DNA from: Spongiibacter taiwanensis
Lineage (GTDB): Bacteria > Pseudomonadota > Gammaproteobacteria > Pseudomonadales > Spongiibacteraceae
NCBI RefSeq assembly: GCF_023702635.1
Contig: NZ_CP098455.1
Coordinates: 496,001-560,000, forward strand
Direction: 5' to 3'
Length of the DNA stretch: 64,000 nt
The translations under genes and the position numbers were made by a program. The stretch's first letter is position 1, and the number at the start of each line of letters is the position of its first letter. The notes beneath the pieces were generated by a model. That model saw nothing but the letters and a program-made list of their open reading frames with translations. It was not told where the DNA came from and ran no database searches. Below, piece after piece: positions 1 to 9,839 of this stretch.

Positions 1-69
1 GCAGCCGGTATCGGGATCGCGCAGGCGGGCCATCAGCGTCAGCAGATCTTCCAAGGTGTAACGTGCCAT
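1..69 (-). CDS. mazG: MazG nucleoside triphosphate pyrophosphohydrolase, N-terminal fragment
   Basis: Only the first 23 codons lie in the window; the gene continues past the left edge. The visible N-terminus begins MARYTLEDLLTLMARLRD, a typical MazG start. MazG hydrolyses (d)NTPs to the monophosphate plus pyrophosphate and in E. coli lowers ppGpp levels under starvation. Its ATG overlaps the relA stop by one base (TGATG), so the two genes are translationally coupled. The relA-mazG order is conserved in many gammaproteobacteria, with or without mazEF between them, and no mazEF is present here. The identification rests on a short peptide plus context. Confidence 0.8.
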   Translation of the reverse strand, partial: MARYTLEDLLTLMARLRDPDTGC

Positions 70-2303
70 CAACCCTCTCTTACTCGCTCGACTGAGATCA
101 CATTTGGCAGACTGTTGACGCGGTTAAATAGCCCCGACAGCGCCGCCAAATCAGAAATTTCCATACGAATACGCATGCTGGCGATGTGCTGCTCGGTATC
201 TGTCACCGTGTTCATCGAGATGACGTTCACTTTCTCAGAGGCAAGCTGCAGGGTGATGTCACGCAGCAGCCCCTGACGGTCGTAGGCGCTGATCAGAATA
301 TCGACGGGATAGGTATCAATATGATCCCCGGCCCAATCCACGGCGATAATGCGCTGGGGCTCGACACTCTGCAATTGCAGCAATTTATTGCAATCCTGCC
401 GGTGCACACTGACACCCCGCCCGACCGTGATATAGCCCGCAATGGCTTCACCAGGCAAGGGCTTGCAGCAGCGGGCGAAATGGGTCATCAAATTGCCCAC
501 CCCGCTGATGCGGACCTTGTCGCCTTTGCTTCCCTTGCTGGGCGGGCGCAGCCGCAACAGCGCAACACCTTCAGCCTCTTCCTTGCCAGCAACCTGGTGG
601 GCTGCCTTAATGATCTGCAGGGTGCTGATCTCCCCTGCTCCCACCGAGGCGTACATATCCTCAACGCTGGGGCAATGGAGGTGATCGGCAATGTACTTGT
701 AGTCGATACTGTTCAGCGCAAGGCGACGAAACTCTTTCTCAAGCAGTGCGCGCCCGGCAGTAATGTTGTCCTCCTTCGCCTGCTGCCGAAACCAGTGCTG
801 AACCTTGGTTCTAGCCCTGGAGGTCTTCAGGTAACCCAGGTTGGTCTGCAGCCAGTCGCGCCGGGGTTCACTGTCTTTGCCGGTGAGAATTTCGACGCGT
901 TCGCCGGTCTTGAGCGTATAGGTGAGCGGCACAATACGACCGTTAACCTTGGCCCCCCGGCAACGGTTACCCACCTCGGTATGTATGTGATAGGCAAAAT
1001 CCAGGGGCGTCGCGCCATTTTGCAAATTGACAACGTGTCCCTCGGGGGTAAATACATAGACACGATCCTGGGCACGACTGAACTGCTCGGCCACGTCAGA
1101 GCTGCTGCCACTCTCTTCATGCCAGTCCAAGACCTGCCGCAACCAGGCAATTTTTTCATCGTAGCTGGAATTGTTCTTGGCGTGTTTGTCGGTGCCCTTG
1201 TACATCCAGTGGGAGCACACCCCAAACTCCGCCTCTTCATGCATACCGCGGGTGCGAATCTGGATTTCCAGCACCTTGCCCTGAGGGCCAATCACCGCGG
1301 TATGCAGAGAGCGGTAGCCATTCTCTTTGGGGTTGGCGATATAGTCATCGAATTCGTTGGGAATATTTCGCCATAGACCGTGGACCAAGCCCAAGGCCGA
1401 GTAACAGGACTTCAGGTCGGGTACCAACACCCGCACGGCACGAATGTCGTAGACCTGCGAGAAGCCTATGCCCTTGCGCTGCATTTTCCGCCAAATGCTA
1501 TAAATATGCTTGGCGCGACCTGCAATATCCGCATCAATACCATCCGCCTTCAGGGCATCGCTCAGCATCTGAATGACATCATCGATGTAGCGTTGTCGGT
1601 CGAGCCGCTTCTCGTCGAGCAGTTTAGCGATTTTCTTGTAGGCCATTGGCTGGAGGTAGCGAAAGGACAGATCCTCCAGCTCCCACTTGATATGCCCTAT
1701 CCCAAGGCGATGGGCTAGCGGCGCATAGATATCGAATACTTCCCGGGCAACGCGCTGGCGCTTTTCACTGTGGTTTTTAACGCTACGGATGGCAGCGGTA
1801 CGTTCCGCCAATTTGATAAGCGCGACCCGGACATCATCCACCAGGGCCACCAGCATCTTGCGAATCGTTTCGCTCTGGGCTTCGGACTGACCGAGCACCG
1901 GCACGTCGAGCTGGGCATTGACCTTGGAAATCGCCGCCATACCCAACACACCGTCAATCAGTTTGGCTACCGGCGCACCGAACTGGGCACTGACGTCATC
2001 AATTGATAAGCGGTGTTCGCGCACCACCCGAAACAGCGCAGCCGCCACCAGGCTGTCTTGATCCAGATGCAGGTCGGCGAGTATTTCGACCATTTCCAAC
2101 GCGGTAAAAAAACTGCTTTGACTCGCATCCTGCTCGCCTGTGAGCTGGGAGGGTCTATCAGCGCATTGCTCGGCCACCCCAAAGGCTCGCTCAAGCTCCA
2201 CCAGACTGACGTGATCTCGATCAATGGGCAGGCGAGCCATCCATCGGCTCAAGTCTACCCGGCCATCGGCCAGCTCGGGAAAATCCTCTCTTACCTTTAC
2301 CAT
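69..2303 (-). CDS. relA: GTP pyrophosphokinase (p)ppGpp synthetase I
   Basis: This 744-residue protein has the RelA/SpoT architecture and makes (p)ppGpp from ATP and GTP/GDP on stalled ribosomes. The N-terminal region that is a hydrolase in SpoT lacks the HD catalytic pair: residues 84-100 read SLVAAALFRVVREHRLS. The synthetase region spans about 260-365. It carries EFDD at 317-320, the acidic EXDD signature of monofunctional RelA, where bifunctional Rel enzymes have RXKD, and it is followed by NPKENGYRSLHT and EIQIRTR. A TGS domain follows at about 412-475 and an ACT domain at the C-terminus. It is therefore RelA rather than SpoT. The gene is coupled to mazG downstream and lies 60 bp from cysM. 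In Pseudomonas rlmD usually sits between cysM and relA; it is absent here. Confidence 0.96.
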   Translation of the reverse strand: MVKVREDFPELADGRVDLSRWMARLPIDRDHVSLVELERAFGVAEQCADRPSQLTGEQDASQSSFFTALEMVEILADLHLDQDSLVAAALFRVVREHRLSIDDVSAQFGAPVAKLIDGVLGMAAISKVNAQLDVPVLGQSEAQSETIRKMLVALVDDVRVALIKLAERTAAIRSVKNHSEKRQRVAREVFDIYAPLAHRLGIGHIKWELEDLSFRYLQPMAYKKIAKLLDEKRLDRQRYIDDVIQMLSDALKADGIDADIAGRAKHIYSIWRKMQRKGIGFSQVYDIRAVRVLVPDLKSCYSALGLVHGLWRNIPNEFDDYIANPKENGYRSLHTAVIGPQGKVLEIQIRTRGMHEEAEFGVCSHWMYKGTDKHAKNNSSYDEKIAWLRQVLDWHEESGSSSDVAEQFSRAQDRVYVFTPEGHVVNLQNGATPLDFAYHIHTEVGNRCRGAKVNGRIVPLTYTLKTGERVEILTGKDSEPRRDWLQTNLGYLKTSRARTKVQHWFRQQAKEDNITAGRALLEKEFRRLALNSIDYKYIADHLHCPSVEDMYASVGAGEISTLQIIKAAHQVAGKEEAEGVALLRLRPPSKGSKGDKVRISGVGNLMTHFARCCKPLPGEAIAGYITVGRGVSVHRQDCNKLLQLQSVEPQRIIAVDWAGDHIDTYPVDILISAYDRQGLLRDITLQLASEKVNVISMNTVTDTEQHIASMRIRMEISDLAALSGLFNRVNSLPNVISVERVREG

Positions 2304-2363
2304 GCTTTCCTACCTGATGGTGTCGACGACACCGAGCCCGTCACCCATAAGGGCGATGGATAC

Positions 2364-3266
2364 CTACGCCAGGGCGTCGTCAAACACCCCGGTGGACAAA
2401 TAGCGATCACCCCGGTCACAAACAATCGCCACAATAACCGCATTCTCGACCTGCGCACTCAGCTGCAGTGCTGCAGCAACCGCACCGCCAGAGGACACTC
2501 CGCAGAAAATCCCCTCTTCCGCGGCCAGCGCGCGCATGGTCCGCTCCGCGGTAGCCTGATCCATATCGACGATTCGGTCCACGCGAGGCGCTTGATAGAT
2601 GCGAGGCAAATACGCCTCGGGCCAGCGTCGAATACCGGGTATGGCAGAGCAATCATCGGGTTGCAGGCCAACAATTTCGATGGCTGGATTCATTTCCTTA
2701 AGATACCGGGACACCCCCATGATGGTGCCGGTGGTACCCATTGAGCTGACAAAATGGGTAATTTCGCCGCCGGTTTCTCGCCAGATCTCCGGGCCAGTGC
2801 CCTCGTAGTGGGCCTGAGGATTATCGCTATTGGAGAACTGATCCAGTACTTTTCCCTTGCCACTGGCTTGCATTTCTAATGCCAAATCCCGCGCGCCTTC
2901 CATACCCGCTTCCTTGGACACCTCCACCAACTGGGCACCGTAGGCCGCCATCGCCAACTTCCGTTCCAGACTCATGTGGCTTGGCATGATCAAAATCATC
3001 TTGTATCCCTTGATCGCCGCCGCCATGGCCAAGGCAATGCCGGTATTGCCGCTGGTGGCCTCAATCAAGGTATCGCCGGGAACGATATCACCCCGATCCT
3101 CAGCACGCTGGATCATACTGATGGCCGGGCGATCTTTTACCGACCCGGCAGGATTGTTTCCCTCAAGCTTCACCAACACCGTGTTGGTGGTAGTTCCCGG
3201 GAGACGCTGCAGGCGCACCAACGGCGTATTGCCGATAAACTGGTCGATGGTGGGGTACTGTTTCAT
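2364..3266 (-). CDS. cysM: Cysteine synthase B (O-acetylserine sulfhydrylase B)
   Basis: The enzyme is PLP-dependent and forms L-cysteine from O-acetylserine and sulfide or thiosulfate. The protein of 300 residues begins MKQYPTIDQFIGNTPLVRL, the usual CysM start. I therefore chose the ATG at 3266 over an upstream in-frame start, which would add residues with no family match. The PLP lysine is K44 in NNPAGSVKDRP. The phosphate-binding TSGNTGIALA loop and the C-terminal CGVSSGGAV loop are both present. Length and motifs fit CysM better than CysK. It is transcribed away from gacS, and the 150 bp between them must hold both promoters. A cysM next to gacS is the Pseudomonas arrangement. Confidence 0.94.
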   Translation of the reverse strand: MKQYPTIDQFIGNTPLVRLQRLPGTTTNTVLVKLEGNNPAGSVKDRPAISMIQRAEDRGDIVPGDTLIEATSGNTGIALAMAAAIKGYKMILIMPSHMSLERKLAMAAYGAQLVEVSKEAGMEGARDLALEMQASGKGKVLDQFSNSDNPQAHYEGTGPEIWRETGGEITHFVSSMGTTGTIMGVSRYLKEMNPAIEIVGLQPDDCSAIPGIRRWPEAYLPRIYQAPRVDRIVDMDQATAERTMRALAAEEGIFCGVSSGGAVAAALQLSAQVENAVIVAIVCDRGDRYLSTGVFDDALA

Positions 3267-3416
3267 AGAAATAAAAAAGCCTCTGTCAGCGCTAACACAC
3301 CGGCATACGACCTCCACTGCCATTGCAACCACTGGGTGGGCAGTGCGAGCAACAGTAGCGAGGGAAAATTTGAGCCGTCATAATACCACTGCCAATAACC
3401 GGGGCTCCACTTGCGA

Positions 3417-6047
3417 ATGCGCAACCGTCTAGGAATAAAAAAACTGATTCTGCTCATGGGCTTGCTGCCGACCTTGGGCATGAGTGTTGCCCTGGGAAGC
3501 CTGCTGGTTTACAACCAGTTGCGCGATGTGAAAACCGCATTGCTCGACCGCAGCCAGCTATCGAGCCAGCAACTTGCTGTGCTCGCCGGGCAATTTCTCA
3601 ACCCCACCAGGCAAGCCGCCCTATCCGATTTGGCAACCGCCGCCCTTGAGGAAGCCGGCCTGCGCAGTATTACCATTTTAGACAGCCAGGGCGCGACACT
3701 GGTTCAAGCCGGCCCGATTGCCGCACCCCCGGACAAAGAAGCCTTACCGCTGCACACCGCCCAGATTATTCACCACGCCTCCGAGCTGCAGATCATTACC
3801 CCTATTCCGCATCGTCAGATCAGCGCCGACGCCCCAGCGGGATGGATCAGCTCTCATTACAGCTGGCATCAATACGAGGTGCGCAAATATCAAACACTGT
3901 TGGCTGCGGTCGTGTTCCTGGTCATGGCGCTGCTGCTCTCAATTGCGATGGTGAGTTATATCACCAAGGCCCTGCGCAACGATTTTGATCAGCTTAAGTT
4001 GATTATTCGCCGACAAATTGACGGCAATAAGGATTTTCAGGCCCACATTCCTGGCAACGACGATTTCAGTGAGCTCGCTCGACAGCTCAACCTGCTCAAC
4101 GAGGCCCATCAGCACGAACTCAGAGAACTTCGCCGGGGCATTGAGCAAAGTAACAGTGATCTTCGCGAAACCCTGGAAACCGTCGAAGTCCAGAATATCG
4201 AGCTGGATCTGGCACGACGGGAGGCGATGAACGCCAGCCGTATCAAGTCCGAATTTTTGGCCAACACCAGCCATGAAATCCGCACCCCATTGAACGGCAT
4301 TCTCGGATTCACCAAAATTTTGCTTAAATCAGAGCTTGAGCAACAGCAATACGATGCGGTGGAGACCATCCGCAAATCAGCAGATAGCCTGTTGACCATC
4401 ATCAACGACATTCTCGATTTTTCGAAGATGGAAGCCGGCAAGCTGGTGTTCGACCAGGCACCGGTGGACGTCCGTGAGTTGATTGAGGACACCCTGACAA
4501 TACTGGCGCCCTCCGCCTATGACAAAAACCTGGAGCTGGCCCTTTTTGTCGACCCCGCCATGCCAGCCATGCTGGTATCAGACAGTCTGCGATTAAAGCA
4601 AATCCTGACGAATCTGCTAAACAACGCGATCAAGTTCACCCCCGCTGGCCATGTTCTGGTCAACGTCATTTTTAATGAACGCCACGGCCAGGATGTTTCC
4701 TTCACCGTGCAGGTCAGTGACACCGGCATCGGCCTGTCCAAGGATCAGCAGCGGGCGCTTTTTAAAGGCTTCAGTCAGGCGGATGCCTCTATCACCCGAC
4801 AGTATGGCGGCACCGGTTTAGGGCTGGTTATCGTCAAAGGATTGGTCGACCAAATGGGCGGCGAGATTGGCGTCGAAAGTGAAATGGCCAAAGGGTCCAC
4901 TTTCTGGTTCACCTTGCGACTCCCCGAAGTGAAGAATGCCATTCGAATGCGCAATTTTGCAGCCATGCAAGGCAAATCAGTCGCCTATTACGATCGCAGC
5001 GCACTTCACGCTGATGCCATCAGCCAGATGCTTAAGCAATGGGGCATGGACGTCAAGCACAGCAGTACCCTCGACGGCTTAGCCGATGAATGCGATTTCA
5101 TTCTTTTGAGTCTGACCACCAGCGAGCAACTGCCTTCGGAAACCGTGCTGCCCTCTGCAGCTCACCCCCCTATCGTGCTTGTCCCCGATATTGACGCCGC
5201 ACCTGAAAGCCTGAAGTTTCGAAGCCTGCAAAAGCCTGTGTCACAGGTGAGACTGTTCGATGCCTTTAACAACAGAGCCCCGCGGGCATCGAATAACGTG
5301 GAGCGCTTCCCCAACATGCGCGTGTTGGCAGTAGACGATAACCCGGCAAATTTACTGATACTTAAAAGCTTTTTGAACGATCACGATGTCGCCGCCCAAT
5401 CTGCTCAAAACGGCGTAGAAGCCATTCAGCTGTGCCGAGAAAATGTCTTTGACCTGATTCTGATGGATATCCAGATGCCCCATATTGATGGGATTCAAGC
5501 CAGCAAGGAAATCCACAGTGACAGCCTTAATAAAAACACGCCCATTGTGGCGCTTTCAGCCTATCTGGCCCCGGAGAACCCAATGCAGCTCCGGGAAGCG
5601 GGCATTGCCGAGTTTTTGAGCAAGCCAATCGACGAAAGCCAGCTCTTGTCTTTGTTGCGAAAAACCGCCTTCGGTCCGGATCAGATCATTAGCAAACCAG
5701 TCGATATCACCAGCTGTCTGAAGCTTGCCAAAGGTCGCCCTGCGCTGGCGGAAGAGATGCTGCAAATGCTGCTCAACAGTTTGCCAGCCCACAAACAGGC
5801 GCTAACTGCGGCACTAGAGGCAAGGGATGTGAAGCGACTGGCGGCGATCCAGCACGATATTAAGGGTGCCTGCTGCTACACGGGCACACCGCTTCTTAAA
5901 GCCGCCAATCTTGATTTAGGTGTAGCGCTGGACAACAGCGGTGAACAAAGCGATCTGCACGCGCAGGTAGAGTTGGTCCTGGCGGCCATGGACGAACTGC
6001 TGCAGTGGCAGGAATGCCACGAATTACCTGTCCTCTTCGCCGACTGA
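3417..6047 (+). CDS. gacS: Hybrid sensor histidine kinase, GacS/BarA type
   Basis: This membrane-bound tripartite kinase is expected to phosphorylate a GacA/UvrY-type regulator and so control CsrA-sequestering small RNAs. The N-terminus has a first membrane segment at about 8-30, a periplasmic sensor stretch, a second membrane segment at about 165-185, then HAMP. The H-box SHEIRTPLNG holds His286. The ATPase domain shows LLNNAIKFT, DTGIGL and GTGLGL. A receiver domain carries Asp684 in LILMDIQMP, and a C-terminal HPt domain carries His813 in IQHDIKGAC. All phosphorelay residues are therefore intact. Start: an in-frame TTG at 3411 is possible and has slightly better spacing to GGGG at 3401; the ATG at 3417 is given. 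Its 3' end overlaps recO tail-to-tail by 24 bp. Confidence 0.93.
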   Translation: MRNRLGIKKLILLMGLLPTLGMSVALGSLLVYNQLRDVKTALLDRSQLSSQQLAVLAGQFLNPTRQAALSDLATAALEEAGLRSITILDSQGATLVQAGPIAAPPDKEALPLHTAQIIHHASELQIITPIPHRQISADAPAGWISSHYSWHQYEVRKYQTLLAAVVFLVMALLLSIAMVSYITKALRNDFDQLKLIIRRQIDGNKDFQAHIPGNDDFSELARQLNLLNEAHQHELRELRRGIEQSNSDLRETLETVEVQNIELDLARREAMNASRIKSEFLANTSHEIRTPLNGILGFTKILLKSELEQQQYDAVETIRKSADSLLTIINDILDFSKMEAGKLVFDQAPVDVRELIEDTLTILAPSAYDKNLELALFVDPAMPAMLVSDSLRLKQILTNLLNNAIKFTPAGHVLVNVIFNERHGQDVSFTVQVSDTGIGLSKDQQRALFKGFSQADASITRQYGGTGLGLVIVKGLVDQMGGEIGVESEMAKGSTFWFTLRLPEVKNAIRMRNFAAMQGKSVAYYDRSALHADAISQMLKQWGMDVKHSSTLDGLADECDFILLSLTTSEQLPSETVLPSAAHPPIVLVPDIDAAPESLKFRSLQKPVSQVRLFDAFNNRAPRASNNVERFPNMRVLAVDDNPANLLILKSFLNDHDVAAQSAQNGVEAIQLCRENVFDLILMDIQMPHIDGIQASKEIHSDSLNKNTPIVALSAYLAPENPMQLREAGIAEFLSKPIDESQLLSLLRKTAFGPDQIISKPVDITSCLKLAKGRPALAEEMLQMLLNSLPAHKQALTAALEARDVKRLAAIQHDIKGACCYTGTPLLKAANLDLGVALDNSGEQSDLHAQVELVLAAMDELLQWQECHELPVLFAD

Positions 6048-6770
6048 CGCTGAATCCGGATTCTCCCCCAACACAACCGCGGCAAACAGCTCTCTGCTGC
6101 GCAGCGGACGGCCGCCGAGCAAGTGGTGAATCAGTTGCCGACTCCAGCGTCTGGCCGCTAACTCCGACTCGCCGTTTATCTTGCCAGAGGCGAGGGAAAG
6201 AATGTCACTGCCACAAAAATAACCCCGCTCTTGGCTGTGAACCCGTTGAAAACCCTGCTCGGGAATAAACTGATACCAAGCCTGTCCGTCAATCAGGTTA
6301 CCGAGAATATCCTGCTTTCCGGAGAAACCAAATCCCAGCGCTGCCAGTAGCGAAAATTCAAAACGGCGAAGGCTGGTGCGCTCTTCCTCACCGGCACACA
6401 ACTGGCTCAGGCAGTACTGGTAATGATGAAAAATATCCGGATGGGGATCGAACTGATGGAGCAAGCGTTGCAACAGCTCATTGAGGTAGAAACCGCAAAA
6501 TAAGGTGCGACCCGCCAGCGGGAATGACTGCTGGGACTGAACTTCAACAAGAGATTTTACCTCTCCGCTTCCTGTCCATGACAGAGACAAAAGCTGGAAT
6601 GGCTGCAGGGATGAGCGCCAGGGTCGGCGCTGGCGCCGACTGCCCCGCACCCCTTTGGCCACAGCGGCGAAGCGGCCATAATCGAGGCTGAAGACATCCA
6701 CCAGCGCGCTGGTCTCACGATACGGCCGCTGATGCAGGATGAAACAGGGCTCCCCGACAGCGCGACTCAT
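6024..6770 (-). CDS. recO: DNA repair protein RecO
   Basis: RecO works with RecF and RecR to load RecA on SSB-coated gaps and also anneals complementary strands. The protein of 248 residues starts with an OB-fold segment in which PYRETSALVDVFS and YGRFAAVAKGVR are the typical RecO landmarks. A helical region follows, with FYLNELLQRLL and RRFEFSLLAALGFG. Length matches the family. It is the last gene of the lepA-lepB-rnc-era-recO run, 6 bp after era. The pdxJ and acpS genes that commonly follow recO in enterics and pseudomonads are replaced here by the convergent gacS gene. Confidence 0.93.
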   Translation of the reverse strand: MSRAVGEPCFILHQRPYRETSALVDVFSLDYGRFAAVAKGVRGSRRQRRPWRSSLQPFQLLSLSWTGSGEVKSLVEVQSQQSFPLAGRTLFCGFYLNELLQRLLHQFDPHPDIFHHYQYCLSQLCAGEEERTSLRRFEFSLLAALGFGFSGKQDILGNLIDGQAWYQFIPEQGFQRVHSQERGYFCGSDILSLASGKINGESELAARRWSRQLIHHLLGGRPLRSRELFAAVVLGENPDSASVGEEDR

Positions 6771-6776
6771 GCCGCA

Positions 6777-7673
6777 CTACTCGAAATCGGTGTAACCGAG
6801 ACTGCGCAGCGCCCGCTCATCATCTGACCAGCCCGACTTGACCTTTACCCACAGGCGCAGCATCACCTTGCTGTCAAAAGCCTTTTCCATATCCTTGCGG
6901 GCTTCAGTGCCAATTTGGCGCAGACGACTACCGCCCTCGCCGATCAAAATTTTCTTCTGCCCTTGGCGTTCAACAAGGATAAGTGCACTGATTTCGATTA
7001 AGCGAGGAGAGGCCTTAAACTCCTCAATCTCCACCGTCATCGCGTAGGGGACTTCTTCACCGAGCTGACGCATGATTTTTTCACGAACCAGCTCTGCTGC
7101 CAGAAAACGTTCGCTGCGGTCGGTAATCTGATCCTCAGGAAACATATGCGGCCCGGCAGGCAGATATCCGCTGATCAGCGCTTCCAGGTCGTCCCGGTTA
7201 TGGCCTCGTAATGCCGACACCGGCACAACGCTGGCGAAGTTTCCACGAGCCTGCATCTGTTCAATCAACGGCAGTAGCTGGGCCTTATCGTCAATCCGGT
7301 CCACTTTATTAATCACCAACACAACCGGACAACCCTGGTTGGAAAGCCGGGACAGCACCAGGTCGTCCTCCTCGGTCCAGCGATCACGATCAATCACAAA
7401 TAACACCAGGTCCACACCCTTGAGCGCAGAGCTGGCAGCTTTATTCATATAGCGATTGATCGCTTTGGCTTCCTTCAAGTGCAAACCGGGGGTATCCACA
7501 TATACCACTTGGGTATCGCCCTCGGTCTTGATACCCAGCACCTGATGCCGGGTGGTTTGCGGCTTGCGCGAGGTAATACTAAGCTTTTGGCCCAAAATGT
7601 GGTTGAGCAGGGTCGACTTGCCAACATTAGGCCGCCCTACTATCGCAACATAACCGCAGCGTTGTTCACTCAT
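6777..7673 (-). CDS. era: Ribosome-associated GTPase Era
   Basis: Era is a GTPase that binds the 3' end of 16S rRNA during 30S assembly. I chose the ATG at 7673, giving 298 residues starting [20 protein letters not shown]. An upstream in-frame extension would run into the rnc coding region and has no family match. The G1 P-loop GRPNVGKS is at residues 13-20, G3 is DTPGLH, and G4 is NKVD. The C-terminal KH domain contains [20 protein letters not shown]. The gene starts 26 bp after rnc, the classic rnc-era order, and recO follows 6 bp downstream. Confidence 0.96.
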   Translation of the reverse strand: MSEQRCGYVAIVGRPNVGKSTLLNHILGQKLSITSRKPQTTRHQVLGIKTEGDTQVVYVDTPGLHLKEAKAINRYMNKAASSALKGVDLVLFVIDRDRWTEEDDLVLSRLSNQGCPVVLVINKVDRIDDKAQLLPLIEQMQARGNFASVVPVSALRGHNRDDLEALISGYLPAGPHMFPEDQITDRSERFLAAELVREKIMRQLGEEVPYAMTVEIEEFKASPRLIEISALILVERQGQKKILIGEGGSRLRQIGTEARKDMEKAFDSKVMLRLWVKVKSGWSDDERALRSLGYTDFE

Positions 7674-7699
7674 AGATCGATCCGCATAAATTAAAACTT

Positions 7700-8374
7700 C
7701 TACAGCGCTTGCAGCGCATTGAGAACAGCTTCCGCTGCCGCCTGCTCTGCTTTGCGCCGACTGCCACCGCTGGCCAAAAGTGGCTGATTGAGCATCGCTA
7801 CCGAGCAGGACACGGTAAAACACTGCTGGTGGTCTGCGCCGCTAATATCGACCAGGTCGTACACAGGCAACGCCATTTTCCGCGCCTGCAAAAACTCCTG
7901 CAATTTGGTTTTGGCGTCTTTGTGACTCGACCGGGGATTAATGGATGCCAAGCGGGACGAAAACCAGCTCAGAACGTGCTGGCGGCATGTGTCAAAATCG
8001 CTATCCAGGTAAATCGCGCCAATCAATGCTTCGACAGCGTCAGCCAGAATGGAGTCGCGCTCCCGGCCACCGGCATTCAGCTCGCCCGTTCCAAGACGAA
8101 GAAAGTCGCCCAACTGAAAGTCCCGGCCAATCTCAGCAAGTGTCTCGCCGTTAACTAGCTTGGCCCGCATCCGGCTGAGATTACCTTCGGTTTGTTCCTC
8201 AAAGCGCTGAAACAACGACTCGGCAATAATCAGGTTGAGTAAGCCATCGCCGAGAAACTCAAGCCTTTCATTGTTGTCCGCGCTGTAGCTTCGGTGAGTG
8301 AGCGCCTGATGCAACAGATTGACGCTCTGAAACCGGTACCCCACTCTGCGACAGAGTGACTGAAAATCCTGCAC
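7700..8374 (-). CDS. rnc: Ribonuclease III
   Basis: RNase III cleaves double-stranded RNA in rRNA precursors and regulatory RNAs. The 224-residue protein has the signature [10 protein letters not shown] at 35-44, the second catalytic motif [13 protein letters not shown] near 110-124, and a C-terminal dsRNA-binding domain from about 150 with [20 protein letters not shown]. Length is normal. It lies 2 bp after the DUF4845 gene and upstream of era in a conserved operon. In E. coli rnc cleaves its own leader; nothing visible here shows or excludes that. Confidence 0.96.
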   Translation of the reverse strand: MQDFQSLCRRVGYRFQSVNLLHQALTHRSYSADNNERLEFLGDGLLNLIIAESLFQRFEEQTEGNLSRMRAKLVNGETLAEIGRDFQLGDFLRLGTGELNAGGRERDSILADAVEALIGAIYLDSDFDTCRQHVLSWFSSRLASINPRSSHKDAKTKLQEFLQARKMALPVYDLVDISGADHQQCFTVSCSVAMLNQPLLASGGSRRKAEQAAAEAVLNALQAL

Positions 8375-8376
8375 CG

Positions 8377-8745
8377 TTAACTCCGTGGAATCACGAAGGT
8401 GTTCCCCTCGAATTTCACAATGGCATCGATATTAAAAAACAGCTTGGTTCGGGTTTCGTAACTCGCATCGATCACCACACCCTCGCGCTCGCTCGTTATC
8501 TCAATATCTCTTAAGGAGATGGATTCCACTCGGTTGGTCACAAAATGACGACTGAGGGCGGATCGTACTTGAGCAGGTGTATTGTCTTTGCCGCTGTACT
8601 CAGCAACAACATCTTCAATGATGTTATCGAGGGTCCAGTTATCAAGATAAATGGGCATCAAACGAACAGCCGCCGTTCCAATGACACTGGCCACCCCAAG
8701 TAACACCAGGGCGGGCAGCATTCCAATACCTTGTTGCTTACGCAT
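8377..8745 (-). CDS. DUF4845 small membrane protein
   Basis: This 122-residue protein has one N-terminal hydrophobic segment (about 8-30, GMLPALVLLGVASVIGTAA) and a polar remainder predicted to lie outside the cytoplasm. Its position between lepB and rnc, together with its size and the pattern MRKQQGIGMLPALVLLG, identifies it as the DUF4845 family that is regularly found there. The family has no established function; the N-terminus superficially resembles a prepilin leader, but no processing motif is clear. It is likely cotranscribed with lepB, which ends 23 bp upstream, and rnc. Confidence 0.82.
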   Translation of the reverse strand: MRKQQGIGMLPALVLLGVASVIGTAAVRLMPIYLDNWTLDNIIEDVVAEYSGKDNTPAQVRSALSRHFVTNRVESISLRDIEITSEREGVVIDASYETRTKLFFNIDAIVKFEGNTFVIPRS

Positions 8746-8768
8746 CGCAGTCGCCTCGACGAAAAAAA

Positions 8769-9824
8769 TTAACGAATTTGCCCGACACGGTCAAAGCTGG
8801 GCAAGTTGTTAAAGCCCCGCCAATGCATCCAGATCGCAAAGGCCTGGCCAACAATGTTCTCTTCGGGTACCTGGCCCCAAACCCGGCTATCACTGCTGTT
8901 GTCGCGATTGTCTCCCATCATGAAATAATGGCCGGGCTTCACCGTGGTGGCAAAATCGCCGCGATAAATCCGCTTGTCGTGGCGCACCAAATGGTCAACG
9001 TTACCCAACTGTTCACGTAGCAATTGGGTAACGGGCTGCAGTGGCGGCACCTCGGCAACCAGGGTTTGGGGAATCAACTCACCATTAATATAGAGTTTCT
9101 TGTTCTCGTAGCGTATTTCATCACCGGGCAAACCGATGACACGCTTGATGAAGTACCGACTGTCATCCGGCGGAAAGAAGACCATCACATCGCCGCGCTG
9201 GGGCTCTCCCACTTCAACAATTTTTGTGCCGATAACGGGTAGGCGCAGTCCGTACTTAAATTTATTTACCAGAATATAGTCACCCACTTCCAGACTGGGG
9301 ACCATCGACGCAGAAGGGATCTGAAAAGGCTCCACCACAAATGAGCGCAGCACCAGTACAACAAGAAGCACCGGAAAAAAGGATCGGGCATTTTCGGCAA
9401 TGGGTAGAGTGCCGCCAAACTGGGCACGCAAGGCATCCTGGTCCTGCTTCACAAAGTAGGTGATGTAGGCAGCCACATTGCCGGCCTTTACAAAGGCTTG
9501 GCGGGAACGCTCAAACACAAAGCGGTCCAGACCACCGATAATGCCGGCGAGAAAGGTCAAAATAACTAGGGCAAGGGCGAAATCACCGTCTTTAACCAGA
9601 ATGACGCTGGCCAGCCACACAAACCAGAGAAACACCACCAGGCGGTAGGTCCATTCCAGCCAGCCGGGCAAAACCTGCTGCTTCAGCGACTCCGCATCGC
9701 TGGCGGTTTTCTTTTCGGCACACCATTGCAGCGTTTGCTGAATTTGGCGCCGCCCCTTCACTTCCTGCAGCAACCAGACCAATAGCGACACTGCCGCAAC
9801 AAAGAGGAGAATAAGATTTACCAT
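8769..9824 (-). CDS. lepB: Signal peptidase I
   Basis: Leader peptidase cleaves signal peptides of Sec and Tat substrates at the periplasmic face of the inner membrane. The 351-residue protein has an N-terminal membrane segment (about 3-20), further hydrophobic stretches near 60-97 and 149-164, and the S26 catalytic dyad: Ser173 in SASMVPSL and Lys227 in RYFIKRVIGLPGD. The C-terminal box GDNRDNSSDSR is intact. It is slightly longer than the E. coli enzyme because of the segment before the catalytic domain. It lies 15 bp after lepA, the standard order. Confidence 0.96.
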   Translation of the reverse strand: MVNLILLFVAAVSLLVWLLQEVKGRRQIQQTLQWCAEKKTASDAESLKQQVLPGWLEWTYRLVVFLWFVWLASVILVKDGDFALALVILTFLAGIIGGLDRFVFERSRQAFVKAGNVAAYITYFVKQDQDALRAQFGGTLPIAENARSFFPVLLVVLVLRSFVVEPFQIPSASMVPSLEVGDYILVNKFKYGLRLPVIGTKIVEVGEPQRGDVMVFFPPDDSRYFIKRVIGLPGDEIRYENKKLYINGELIPQTLVAEVPPLQPVTQLLREQLGNVDHLVRHDKRIYRGDFATTVKPGHYFMMGDNRDNSSDSRVWGQVPEENIVGQAFAIWMHWRGFNNLPSFDRVGQIR

Positions 9825-9839
9825 CCGGCCGAGCGCCCT

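Noticed and set aside
84-300. Possible defect of relA because the N-terminal HD residues are missing
   Set aside because: Loss of the hydrolase residues together with the EFDD motif is normal for monofunctional RelA.
186-1376. Long open frame of 396 codons on the plus strand opposite relA
   Set aside because: It is an antisense shadow of a certain gene. Its product has no recognisable domain and reflects the codon bias of the opposite strand.
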